From the NCBI RefSeq assembly GCF_000685155.1, contig NZ_JMIY01000005.1, positions 108,928 to 172,927 of the forward strand: a stretch of 64,000 nt of DNA, read 5' to 3'. Below are positions 17,052 to 24,719 of this stretch, one piece after another (within the stretch, counting starts at the first letter, position 1; each line of letters starts with the position of its first letter). The notes under the pieces were generated by a model, which made no database searches, was not told the origin of the DNA, and saw only the letters and a program-made list of their open reading frames with translations. This stretch comes from Candidatus Methanoperedens nitratireducens. Lineage in GTDB: Archaea; Halobacteriota; Methanosarcinia; Methanosarcinales; Methanoperedenaceae. The translations under genes and the position numbers were made by a program.

Positions 17052-17625
17052 ATCGGCCGGTTTTGATTTTACCGGTAGTATGACCCTGCTTGTTGAAGAT
17101 ATTGTAAAAACCCATCCCTCTTTTTGTCATATCAGACCTGAGAACATATTAATTGCGATATCCCACTCAAACGGAAGCGATCATGGTGTGATCGCAAAGC
17201 TGCGGCCTCTGCGGTTTGAGGGAAGTCCCAGGATCTACCGCAGGATCTTGCATCCCGATATAAACATTAACGGGAACGATATTTTATATGTTGTCTATTT
17301 TTGTTTGCCCCGATATCTGAACCACGGAGCATTTGAGGATAAACTTGCAACCGTATTGCATGAGCTGTATCATATCTCCCCTCTGTTTAACGGGGATATA
17401 AGACGCTTTGAAGGCAAGAACTATGCGCATGGCAATTCAAAGGAAGAATATAATAAATTAATAAACATGTATGCTGATGAGTATATTAATTCAACCTGCC
17501 GCCCTGAATTGAGTATGTTTTTAGAATCCAGATGCTCCGATTTGAAAAGTAGATATGGTGCAGTGTACGGCGATATGATCAGAATCTCCCGTCCAAAACC
17601 ATTGATATATAGCCGCAGGGTATAG
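17023..17625 (+). CDS. Putative zinc metallopeptidase (HExxH)
   Basis: Up to 200 residues and not confidently assigned to a named family. The clear feature is HELYHISP (about residues 113-120), an HExxH zinc site, followed about 20 residues on by a candidate third ligand in YAHGNS. This is the arrangement of small putative metallopeptidases found in archaea and phages. There is no signal peptide or membrane helix, so it should act in the cytoplasm. The first ATG overlaps pgk by 29 bases. A second ATG about 57 bases in (MTLLVED) would avoid the overlap and is also plausible. Substrate is unknown. Confidence 0.7.
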   Translation: MLPVDSDKNRSAGFDFTGSMTLLVEDIVKTHPSFCHIRPENILIAISHSNGSDHGVIAKLRPLRFEGSPRIYRRILHPDININGNDILYVVYFCLPRYLNHGAFEDKLATVLHELYHISPLFNGDIRRFEGKNYAHGNSKEEYNKLINMYADEYINSTCRPELSMFLESRCSDLKSRYGAVYGDMIRISRPKPLIYSRRV

Positions 17626-17736
17626 CGGTAATATTAAATAGGGAGAAAACAATTTATACTAAATTTACATCATGAAGCTAACGATTCGCACCATGATGAT
17701 TTAAGATCTAAGAAAAGGGAGTAAAATTTCAGAAAA

Positions 17737-18645
17737 ATGAATAAAGAAGAGACTAAAAAGCCGACACCAGAATCAAGTGACGCACTTCTGCGCGAGTTAG
17801 TGGACCACTTCCGTGAGAAGCGGGAGATTCTGCGGCAGCAGTGGGTGCAATTGATGATGGGAAAGGGGCTACTTGCAGGTCTGACCCAGGAAGAGATCGA
17901 GACTGAATCAATAACGATCTACGATACCTGCATTGTCTGTCTGGAAACAGGTGAGTATGAAGGCGCTCAGGCCTATGCCACACGTATGGCTGAGCGCGGC
18001 GTGCTGCGCGGGATGACGACAGAGCAGATCATCGGTGGTTTGCTCACACTGCGTGATGTGTATGGGCGCAGCCTGTTCGAGCGGTATCAGCACGATATGG
18101 AGCGGCTGTCCGCAGCATTAGACATCTATGAACCAGTAGCCAATAAGATCCTTTCTGTCGTAGCGCTTGCATTCGTTGAAGAGCGTGAAAAGGTCGTCCG
18201 CCAGCAGCAGGAGGCCATCCGCGAACTCTCAACCCCTGTGCTGCAGTTCAGGGATAAGCTGCTCATCCTGCCGATTATCGGTCTGATCGATTCCCTCCGC
18301 GCCCGTCAACTGACAGAGCAACTGCTGCGCGCCATACGTGCAAACAGGGCAAGGGTCGTAGTTATGGACATCACAGGTGTTCCGTCCGTGGACTCCAAGG
18401 TTGCCAACCACCTGGTGCAGACCGTTGATGCATCCAGGCTCATGGGCGCAACAGTGGTTGTCACGGGTGTATCACCCGAGATTGCCCAGACACTGGTGAC
18501 CCTTGGCGTTGACCTGAGCAAGATGAACACAGTAGGCGACCTGCAGGGCGGCATCGAAGTGGCAGACCAGTTACTGGGTTATAAGGTTTCCAGGACAGAG
18601 CCGCCAGCGACAGGGTTGATTACCAGCAAGGAAAAGGTGCCATGA
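17737..18645 (+). CDS. rsbR: RsbR-like stressosome scaffold protein
   Basis: Co-antagonist of RsbT and scaffold of the stressosome, 302 residues. The N-terminal all-helical RsbRD-type sensor domain (about 15-155) is followed by a linker helix and a STAS domain (about 160-285). STAS signatures include LILPIIGLIDSLRARQL, DITGVPSVDSKVANHL and GVSPEIAQTLVTLGVDL. The two phosphorylation positions of Bacillus RsbRA, Thr171 and Thr205, are both serine here (S186 in LIDS, S220 in VDSKVA). The protein should form the mixed core with RsbS that sequesters the kinase RsbT until stress triggers phosphorylation. It is first in a five-gene rightward cluster and three bases from rsbS. Confidence 0.93.
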   Translation: MNKEETKKPTPESSDALLRELVDHFREKREILRQQWVQLMMGKGLLAGLTQEEIETESITIYDTCIVCLETGEYEGAQAYATRMAERGVLRGMTTEQIIGGLLTLRDVYGRSLFERYQHDMERLSAALDIYEPVANKILSVVALAFVEEREKVVRQQQEAIRELSTPVLQFRDKLLILPIIGLIDSLRARQLTEQLLRAIRANRARVVVMDITGVPSVDSKVANHLVQTVDASRLMGATVVVTGVSPEIAQTLVTLGVDLSKMNTVGDLQGGIEVADQLLGYKVSRTEPPATGLITSKEKVP

Positions 18646-18648
18646 TCA

Positions 18649-19014
18649 ATGCTGGTTCCTATTCTAAAGCAGGGTGATTACCTTATTGCTTCAGTTCAGT
18701 CTGAACTGAGCGATGAGGATCTCTTAAAACTGCGGGATGAACTTGTAAAACGCGTGGGCGAGCTGCGCTCACGCGGTGTCATCATAGATGTCACCGCGCT
18801 TTATGTAATGGACTCGTTTGCGACCCGCACCCTGCGCGCCATAGCACATATGATCAGATTGCGCGGTGCTGAGACCATTATAGTCGGGATACAGCCAGAG
18901 GTGGCGTTCACTATGGTACAACTGGGTCTGAAACTGGAGGGCGTGATGACAGCACTTGATCTGGAAGAGGGCCTTGCATACCTGCAAACACTGCATACGA
19001 GCAAAAGGAGATAG
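18649..19014 (+). CDS. rsbS: RsbS stressosome STAS protein
   Basis: Single STAS-domain protein of 121 residues, the antagonist that with RsbR holds RsbT in the stressosome. The Bacillus phosphorylation site Ser59 is conserved as S56 in VMDSFATR. GVIIDVTAL, the GIQPEVAFTMVQLGL segment and TALDLEEGLAYL match the family closely. The length is standard. The ATG lies three bases after the rsbR stop, and rsbT begins five bases after the rsbS stop, so the three proteins are almost certainly made together. Confidence 0.94.
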   Translation: MLVPILKQGDYLIASVQSELSDEDLLKLRDELVKRVGELRSRGVIIDVTALYVMDSFATRTLRAIAHMIRLRGAETIIVGIQPEVAFTMVQLGLKLEGVMTALDLEEGLAYLQTLHTSKRR

Positions 19015-19019
19015 CAGGC

Positions 19020-19421
19020 GTGGCTGATGAGGTACGCGTATCTATCAACTCTGAATATGATATAGTGACCGCCCGACTGAAAGGGCGAGATCTGGCTGCT
19101 AAGCTTGGCTTCTCATCCACGGAACTTGTGGTCATTGCCACAGCCATATCTGAGATAGCGCGCAATATAGTTCAATATGCAAAGCACGGTGAGATCTCTA
19201 TGAGCATTATCCAGCAGGGCAGCAGGAGCGGCATCATTATCACTGCCAGGGATAAAGGACCTGGAATCCCTAACATCAATTTAGCAATGCAGGATGGCTA
19301 CTCAACCGGAGGGGGGCTCGGGCTGGGCCTTCCAGGGGCAAAGCGTTTGATGGATGAATTTGAAGTTACCTCTAAGGTCGGCAGTGGAACGACAGTAACG
19401 ATGAAGAAATGGCTGAGGTAA
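19020..19421 (+). CDS. rsbT: RsbT serine/threonine switch kinase
   Basis: GHKL-fold protein kinase of 133 residues. Its N-box is ATAISEIARNIVQYA, and the nucleotide-binding loops are DKGPGIPN and GGGLGLGLPGAKRLMDEF, all complete. In Bacillus, RsbT phosphorylates RsbR and RsbS, leaves the stressosome and activates RsbU through its N-terminal domain. Translation starts at GTG, five bases after the rsbS stop. The kinase two genes downstream carries the RsbU_N domain, which supplies the expected target. No RsbV/RsbW pair or sigma factor is encoded nearby. Confidence 0.94.
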   Translation: MADEVRVSINSEYDIVTARLKGRDLAAKLGFSSTELVVIATAISEIARNIVQYAKHGEISMSIIQQGSRSGIIITARDKGPGIPNINLAMQDGYSTGGGLGLGLPGAKRLMDEFEVTSKVGSGTTVTMKKWLR

Positions 19422-19473
19422 AGATGAATCGATGGTGAGAACAAATATCATATAATAATGCTATCTATTCACT

Positions 19474-20079
19474 ATGTTGATCGAGTGTGGTGTCTCCATG
19501 ATGGCGGCGCCCGGACAGAGTGTCTCAGGTGACAGGCACATAATCAAGCAGTTTGTAAACGGTGTACTCATAGCTGTAATGGACGGGCTGGGACATGGCT
19601 ATGAGGCTGCAGTAGCTTCCCGGGTCGCAATCAACACGCTGGATATTCATGCCAGCGAGCCTGTTATCTCATTAATCAGACGCTGTCATGAAGCACTAAA
19701 GGGAACGCGCGGAGTTGTAATGAGCATTGCCTCACTCAACCTGCTCGATAACACGATGGTATGGCTGGGCGTGGGAAATGTTGAAGGCATGCTGCTTCGG
19801 ACGGATGCGAAGGTATCGCAGGAGAACCTGCCGCTTCGCGGCGGGGTGTTAGGCTATCATCTCCCACCGCTTAAGGTCTCCGTTACTCGCCTCATGCCTG
19901 GCGATATACTGATTTTTGTTACTGATGGCATTCGCAGCGGCTTCGAGATAGGATTGGACCTGAGCGAGCAGCCGCAGCAAATTGCAGATCATATCATGGC
20001 ACAGTGCGCCAGGGGGACAGATGACGCGCTGGTGCTGGTTGTGCGCTATAAAGGAATACAGGAAGAGGGCAATGAATGA
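19474..20079 (+). CDS. RsbX-like PP2C/SpoIIE-type phosphatase
   Basis: Phosphatase of 201 residues with the SpoIIE/PP2C signatures VMDGLGHG (metal ligands), VWLGVGNVEG, GDILIFVTDGIRSGF and GTDDALVLVVRY. It has no sensory domain, like Bacillus RsbX, which removes phosphate from RsbS and RsbR and resets the stressosome. That reset role is inferred from size and gene order (R-S-T-X). The first ATG lies about 50 bases after rsbT. Its end overlaps the next gene's ATG by eight bases, so its translation is coupled to that of the output kinase. Confidence 0.88.
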   Translation: MLIECGVSMMAAPGQSVSGDRHIIKQFVNGVLIAVMDGLGHGYEAAVASRVAINTLDIHASEPVISLIRRCHEALKGTRGVVMSIASLNLLDNTMVWLGVGNVEGMLLRTDAKVSQENLPLRGGVLGYHLPPLKVSVTRLMPGDILIFVTDGIRSGFEIGLDLSEQPQQIADHIMAQCARGTDDALVLVVRYKGIQEEGNE

Positions 20080-21601
20080 CATAAAGGAACAGTACATATC
20101 CGCACTGGAGGACTATCTTGCAGGAAAGGGAGAAGCTGCCCTGGAGCAGGCGTATGAGATCGGGCGCAGGGCAATCGCCCAGGGGCTTGGCATCCTGCAC
20201 ATGGCATCGGTTCACCAGGATGCTCTGGCCGCGGTCCTGCCGCGCGCGCTCACACCAGAAGAGAGCGCACAGATCACAGAGAAGGCAGCCGGGTTCTTCT
20301 GTGAGAGCCTGGCGCCGTTTGAGATGACCTTTCGCGGCTTCCAGGAATCCATTACCAAACTGCTCGATCTGAACAGAGAACTGGAGCGGTCAGAGAATGA
20401 GCTGCGCAAAGCACATGATGAGCTGGAAATTCGGGTTCAGGAGCGGACAGCAGAACTTTCAAAAGCAAATGAGGCTTTGCAGGCTGAGATACAAGAGCGC
20501 AAACGAGCTGAGGAAATACTTCGAGAATCAGAAATGCGCTATCGTATGCTCTTTGAGCATTCAACTGATGGCGTTCTTATCATTGATCCAGAGACTGCAA
20601 GTGCCATCGAGTTTAACGAAATAGCTCATCGCCAGCTTGGTTATACGCGTGAGGAGTTCAAAAATCTGCGAGCTTTCGATTACGAAGCAAAAGAAACACC
20701 AGAAGAAATTAGAGCCCATATTGAGAAAGTATTGCGTGAAGGGAGGGATGACTTTGAAACCCTGCATCGTACTAAGGATGGTAAAATTAGAAATGTTTTT
20801 ATAACTGTGCAGGCAATTAAGTTATCCGGTCAGGTATTTTTTCACTGCATTTATCGTGATATCACAGACCGTAAGCGAGCAGAGGAGGAGCGTGAGCGAT
20901 GGACGGCGGAGCTTGCCCGCTCGAATACTGAACTTGAGCAATTCGCCTACGTAGCTTCCCATGACCTTCAGGAGCCGCTGCGCATGATATCAGGCTTTAC
21001 CCAGCTCCTGGCAAGACGCTACAGGGACAGGTTAGATGAGAATGCTTATGAGTTCATTGATTATATCGTAGATGGTGCCACACGGATGCAGAGGATGATA
21101 GAGGATCTGCTGGCGTACTCGCGGGTCGGGACGCGCGGCAAGCCGTTTGAGCTGATCAGTTGTAAAGACATCTTTGATCAGGTTATAGCTAATCTCAAGG
21201 TGACTATTGGGGAAAATAATGCTCAAGTGACACATGACCCTCTGCCTGCCATAATGGCTGATTCCACTCAAATGACTCAGTTGTTCCAGAACCTGATCAG
21301 CAACGCAATAAAGTTCAGAGGGGAAGAGCCGCCGCGTGTTCATATCTCGGTAAAAAGAGCGGGAAATGAATGGGTTTTCTCTGTTCAAGATAACGGGATA
21401 GGCATAGCACCTGAATTCTTCGATCGACTTTTCCAGATATTCCAGCGTATACATACAGGGAGAGAATACCCGGGCACGGGTATTGGCCTTGCGATTTGCA
21501 AGAAGATTGTGGAACGCCATGGAGGCAGGATATGGGTTGAATCCGAGGTAGGCAGGGGTTCAACATTCTACTTCACAATACCGGTGAGAAGCACGGGTTG
21601 A
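20072..21601 (+). CDS. RsbU_N-PAS histidine kinase, predicted stressosome output
   Basis: Kinase of 509 residues. Residues 5-95 are an RsbU N-terminal-like domain: the patterns EQAYEIGRRAIAQGLGILHM and CESLAPFEMTFRGFQE match the RsbT-binding helical domain of the RsbU phosphatase. A coiled coil (100-150), one PAS domain (150-270) and the Cph1-type core with H297 follow, with intact DNGIGI and GTGIGLA boxes. The PP2C domain of RsbU is thus replaced by a histidine kinase. The start is the ATG overlapping the phosphatase stop; an upstream in-frame ATG would lie deep inside the phosphatase gene and give a tryptophan/cysteine-rich leader. RsbT released from the stressosome should bind this N-terminus and change kinase activity. 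Confidence 0.9.
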   Translation: MNDIKEQYISALEDYLAGKGEAALEQAYEIGRRAIAQGLGILHMASVHQDALAAVLPRALTPEESAQITEKAAGFFCESLAPFEMTFRGFQESITKLLDLNRELERSENELRKAHDELEIRVQERTAELSKANEALQAEIQERKRAEEILRESEMRYRMLFEHSTDGVLIIDPETASAIEFNEIAHRQLGYTREEFKNLRAFDYEAKETPEEIRAHIEKVLREGRDDFETLHRTKDGKIRNVFITVQAIKLSGQVFFHCIYRDITDRKRAEEERERWTAELARSNTELEQFAYVASHDLQEPLRMISGFTQLLARRYRDRLDENAYEFIDYIVDGATRMQRMIEDLLAYSRVGTRGKPFELISCKDIFDQVIANLKVTIGENNAQVTHDPLPAIMADSTQMTQLFQNLISNAIKFRGEEPPRVHISVKRAGNEWVFSVQDNGIGIAPEFFDRLFQIFQRIHTGREYPGTGIGLAICKKIVERHGGRIWVESEVGRGSTFYFTIPVRSTG

Positions 21602-21650
21602 TTCAGGGAGAACCATAAACATTTTAATCTATTTAATATATCTTATTACT

Positions 21651-22838
21651 ATGAGAAATAACAGCACCAGAGATATTCTTAATCGCATGGCACTGGTATG
21701 CAGTGCAATCGCAGCAGGTCCGGGTATCCTGGTGATCACAGATCACTTTCCCCTGCGGTTGCTTGTCGGTCCATCAATGCGCGCGCTCCTGCTGCGCTAT
21801 TTTCTTCTGGTAATACTTGTGGTTGCCCTGATCGAGGTGATTATTTATACCCTGTTCGTGGATTTAATTATAAATGAGGTGCTGAGGGCAGCACTGTCGG
21901 TGTTGATCTCTGTGGCGATCGCCAGCATTGTTGTTTTGCAGCTCTCACGCATCATCAGCGGCGCTATAGATCGTGCAGAATCAGAGCGCAGGATGGCTGA
22001 GGAGGCGCTGCGCAGGTCATACGATGAGTTAGAGATACGTGTTCAGGAGCGGACAGCAGAGCTTACAAAAGCCAACGAAGCCCTGCAGGTTGAAATTACA
22101 GAGCGTAAGCGGATTGAGGAAGAACTGCGGCGCTCGAATGCTGAACTTGAGCAATTCGCATACATAGCCTCTCATGACCTTCAGGAGCCACTGCGCATGA
22201 TATCAGGCTTTACGAAACTTCTTGAACGGCGCTACAAAGATAGGTTAGATAAAAGTGCTGGTGAGTACATTACCTATATTGTAGATGGAGCAACACGAAT
22301 GCAAACAATGATAGAGGATCTGCTTATGTACTCGCGTGTTGGCACACGTGGGAGACCATTTGAGTCCACAAACTGTGAAGATGTCTTTGAGAGGGCAGTG
22401 GCCAATCTCAAGGTGGCTATTGAGGAGAACAATGCCGCAGTGACACATGATTCCCTGCCCGCTGTAATAGCTGATGACAATCAGATGGTTCAGTTGTTCC
22501 AGAACCTGATCAGCAACGCAATAAAGTTCAGGGGGGAAGAGCCGCCGCGTGTCCATGTCTCTGCAAAAAGAGGGGATGATGAATGGGTTTTCTCTGTTCA
22601 AGATAACGGGATAGGTATATCTCCTGAGTTCATGGGTCATCTTTTCCAGTTATTTCAGCGCGAGTACGCAGCAAGTGAATACCCGGGCACAGGCATAGGT
22701 CTTGCGATCTGCAAGAAGATCGTGGAGCGTCACGGCGGCAGGATATGGGCTGAATCTGTACAAGGCAGAGGTTCGACATTCTATTTCACAATACCAGTAA
22801 AAAGAGGTGAGAGAGCTGAATATGATGGAAGGATATAG
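21651..22838 (+). CDS. Membrane-anchored Cph1-type histidine kinase
   Basis: Kinase of 395 residues with about three hydrophobic helices in the first 100 residues (near 13-30, 45-70 and 78-98), a two-repeat coiled-coil linker (105-165) and the shared core with H175 in ASHDLQEPLRM, DNGIGI and GTGIGLA. There is no PAS or GAF domain. A TATA-like TTTAATATATC lies about 20 bases upstream of the ATG, so it may have its own promoter although it follows the stressosome genes by only 50 bases. The next regulator gene overlaps its 3' end, suggesting that the two form a cognate pair. Confidence 0.9.
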   Translation: MRNNSTRDILNRMALVCSAIAAGPGILVITDHFPLRLLVGPSMRALLLRYFLLVILVVALIEVIIYTLFVDLIINEVLRAALSVLISVAIASIVVLQLSRIISGAIDRAESERRMAEEALRRSYDELEIRVQERTAELTKANEALQVEITERKRIEEELRRSNAELEQFAYIASHDLQEPLRMISGFTKLLERRYKDRLDKSAGEYITYIVDGATRMQTMIEDLLMYSRVGTRGRPFESTNCEDVFERAVANLKVAIEENNAAVTHDSLPAVIADDNQMVQLFQNLISNAIKFRGEEPPRVHVSAKRGDDEWVFSVQDNGIGISPEFMGHLFQLFQREYAASEYPGTGIGLAICKKIVERHGGRIWAESVQGRGSTFYFTIPVKRGERAEYDGRI

Positions 22839-23262
22839 AACTTCTGAGATTCTGCTGGTTGAGGATAATCCAGGCTATGTGCGCCTGATGATGGAAGCAC
22901 TCGATGAAAGTAAGGTACCAAATAATCTCTCAGTGGTGACGGATGGAGTAGAGGCACTGGACTTCTTGCACAGGAAAGGTAAGTATGCCAATGCGCCTCG
23001 ACCTGATCTTATCCTGCTTGATCTGAAACTGCCCAGGAAAAGTGGCCAGGAGGTACTGGAGGAGATTAAAAATGATCCTGATTTGAAGCGTGTCCCGGTT
23101 GTCGTCCTGACCGTCTCAAGTGCAGAGAAGGATATCCTGAAGAGCTACAATCTCCATGCCAACTGCTATATTATCAAGCCGATCGACCTGGACCAGTTCA
23201 TAGCAATAGTAAAGCAGGTCATAGAATTCTGGTTTACTATTGTGAGCCTTCCGCCCAGATAA
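22822..23262 (+). CDS. Rcp1-type response regulator
   Basis: Stand-alone receiver of about 146 residues: LLVEDNP acidic pair, phospho-acceptor in LILLDLKLPRKSG, switch Thr in VVLTVSS and Lys in IIKPID. The long C-terminal helix (VIEFWFTIVSLPPR) corresponds to the ELYWLVLNEPPP tail of the regulator at 1116-1568. I prefer the ATG pair at the start given here, which follows a GAGGTGAG binding site; an ATG 15 bases earlier is possible. It overlaps the end of the kinase gene before it, so that kinase is the likely partner. There is no DNA-binding domain; output must be through protein contact or onward phosphotransfer. Confidence 0.9.
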   Translation: MMEGYRTSEILLVEDNPGYVRLMMEALDESKVPNNLSVVTDGVEALDFLHRKGKYANAPRPDLILLDLKLPRKSGQEVLEEIKNDPDLKRVPVVVLTVSSAEKDILKSYNLHANCYIIKPIDLDQFIAIVKQVIEFWFTIVSLPPR

Positions 23263-23335
23263 TTTTTTGCCAGGTCTAAACCAAAACAATAACTCTTTAT
23301 ATTCTTTATATCTATTACAGGCGTGAGGTATTGCA

Positions 23336-24190
23336 TTGAATATTATCGGTGGCCCTGCTTCACAATTGCTTGCAGGAAGAGTCTCGGAGATACTAGAATA
23401 TAATCTGCCGATCAGTGAATACAGGAGATTCCCTGATGGAGAGTTATACACACGTGTACTGGATGATTTTGATGTTACTCATGATATCACGATAATCCAG
23501 AGTACGGTGAGCGATTCAGATTTTATCTCACTGCTTCAGTTAATCGATGCATGTAGCGAAGCAGCCAGGATCAATGTGGTCATTCCGTATATGGGTTATG
23601 CGCGCCAGGATAAAAGATTCAAGAGGGGTGAGCCGATAAGCGCCCGTGCAATGGCAAGGGCAATTAAGGCTGACCGTGTTTTTACTATCAACATCCACTC
23701 GCAGAGTATCCTTGATTATTTTGACGCAGAGGCAGTTAACCTTGATGCAACCCCAATGATCGGCGAATATATAAAAAATCTTAAATTTAAAAATCCTCTT
23801 ATTATAGCCCCTGATGATGGAGCCATCCCTCTGGCCAGAAGTGCGGCTTCAAATTTAGGTATTGATTATGATTTCCTTGAAAAAACCCGCATCAGCGGGG
23901 AGGCTGTATCCATAAAACCCAAGAGTATCGAAGTGAGGGGACGGGATGTAATTATTATCGATGATATCATCTCAACAGGAGGAACGATGGCAGAGACAAT
24001 ATCCCTGCTGCGGAGCCAGGGTGCCCGTGAGGTGTTTGCAGCCTGTGTGCATCCTGTTCTCTCAAACAGTGCAATCCTGAAATTATTTAAGGCAGGAGTG
24101 AGGGGGATTATTGCAACAGATACTTTAGATAAAGGTGTAAGCGTTGTAAGCGTTGCTCCTGTAATAGCATCTGTAATTAAAAATATTTAA
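23336..24190 (+). CDS. prs: Ribose-phosphate pyrophosphokinase
   Basis: Makes PRPP from ribose 5-phosphate and ATP for purine, pyrimidine, histidine and tryptophan synthesis. 284 residues, the archaeal length. Signatures: FPDGELYTR, the flexible-loop region GYARQDKRFKRGEPISAR, the ATP-site NIHSQ and PDDGAIPLA, and the PRPP loop VIIIDDIISTGGTM. The start is a TTG; an in-frame ATG that would keep the conserved IIGGPASQ start is absent. A TATA-like CTTTATATTCTTTATATC lies about 30-40 bases upstream. Confidence 0.95.
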   Translation: MNIIGGPASQLLAGRVSEILEYNLPISEYRRFPDGELYTRVLDDFDVTHDITIIQSTVSDSDFISLLQLIDACSEAARINVVIPYMGYARQDKRFKRGEPISARAMARAIKADRVFTINIHSQSILDYFDAEAVNLDATPMIGEYIKNLKFKNPLIIAPDDGAIPLARSAASNLGIDYDFLEKTRISGEAVSIKPKSIEVRGRDVIIIDDIISTGGTMAETISLLRSQGAREVFAACVHPVLSNSAILKLFKAGVRGIIATDTLDKGVSVVSVAPVIASVIKNI

Positions 24191-24235
24191 GCTATCACCC
24201 AGATTTTGCAGAGAAAATTTCAACCATCCAAAATG

Positions 24236-24244
24236 ATATATAAG
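24236..24244 (+). promoter_or_regulatory. TATA-box candidate
   Basis: ATATATAAG centred about 34 bases before the next ATG is at the right distance for a nearly leaderless archaeal transcript. A weak AGGTGA is present but sits 16 bases from the ATG, too far for an ordinary ribosome binding site. Confidence 0.4.
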
Positions 24245-24273
24245 TATCAGTAGGTGAAGTAATAATTTATCCT

Positions 24274-24702
24274 ATGTCCGATACCAGCTATCATCTTATC
24301 AAACATTTCGTAAAGCCTGAGCCAGGTGAATATGTTCCAATCGAGTTTATCGAGATAACGAAGAAGACCGTAGCATGGTCGCCCCGATTAAAGCAGAGCG
24401 TCTATGTTACCGATGACATGCAGGATGCTGATAAACTTAAGCGTGTACGTGAGATCAACGTGCTTAAGGCTATTAACCAGTTATCGGGAAACATAACAAC
24501 AATCGAGCTGAACGATGAAGAAAAAGAGCAGTTTGAGGATGTGTATAAGGCATACATGGAGAGAGGCGGACAGATACTCTTCAGCCGCAGGAGAGCTGGC
24601 AAGAGGACTGTATCTTTCTTCGAGCTGATGGAGGGTAAAGACAGAAAAAAAGAAGTTGCTGTAAATAGCATGCTGCTGTCAGATAAGCTTGAGAGGGAAT
24701 GA
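24274..24702 (+). CDS. Conserved-looking soluble protein of unknown function
   Basis: 142 residues, not recognised. It is soluble, with a basic middle (WSPRLKQS) and a charged helix-rich C-terminal half; RRRAGKRTVSFFELMEGKDRKKE could be a nucleic acid or membrane-surface contact. No catalytic motif is visible. Its codon use and composition match its neighbours, and it has a plausible promoter. It ends 17 bases before the end of the convergent PHA synthase gene. Confidence 0.6.
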   Translation: MSDTSYHLIKHFVKPEPGEYVPIEFIEITKKTVAWSPRLKQSVYVTDDMQDADKLKRVREINVLKAINQLSGNITTIELNDEEKEQFEDVYKAYMERGGQILFSRRRAGKRTVSFFELMEGKDRKKEVAVNSMLLSDKLERE

Positions 24703-24719
24703 CCGAAGATTATACGTGG

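Noticed and set aside
19982-20071. Longer N-terminus for the RsbU_N kinase
   Set aside because: It would lie inside the phosphatase gene and add a Trp/Cys-rich leader. The ATG overlapping the phosphatase stop gives the family start.
180-22640. Many open frames antisense to the kinase genes
   Set aside because: They recur at the same place opposite every paralogue (for example opposite the ATPase domain), have no binding sites and mirror conserved codons. They are shadows.
17737-23262. RsbV/RsbW and a sigma factor as stressosome output
   Set aside because: No anti-sigma kinase, second single STAS antagonist or sigma factor was found. The only RsbT-type kinase is rsbT itself, and archaea use TBP/TFB.
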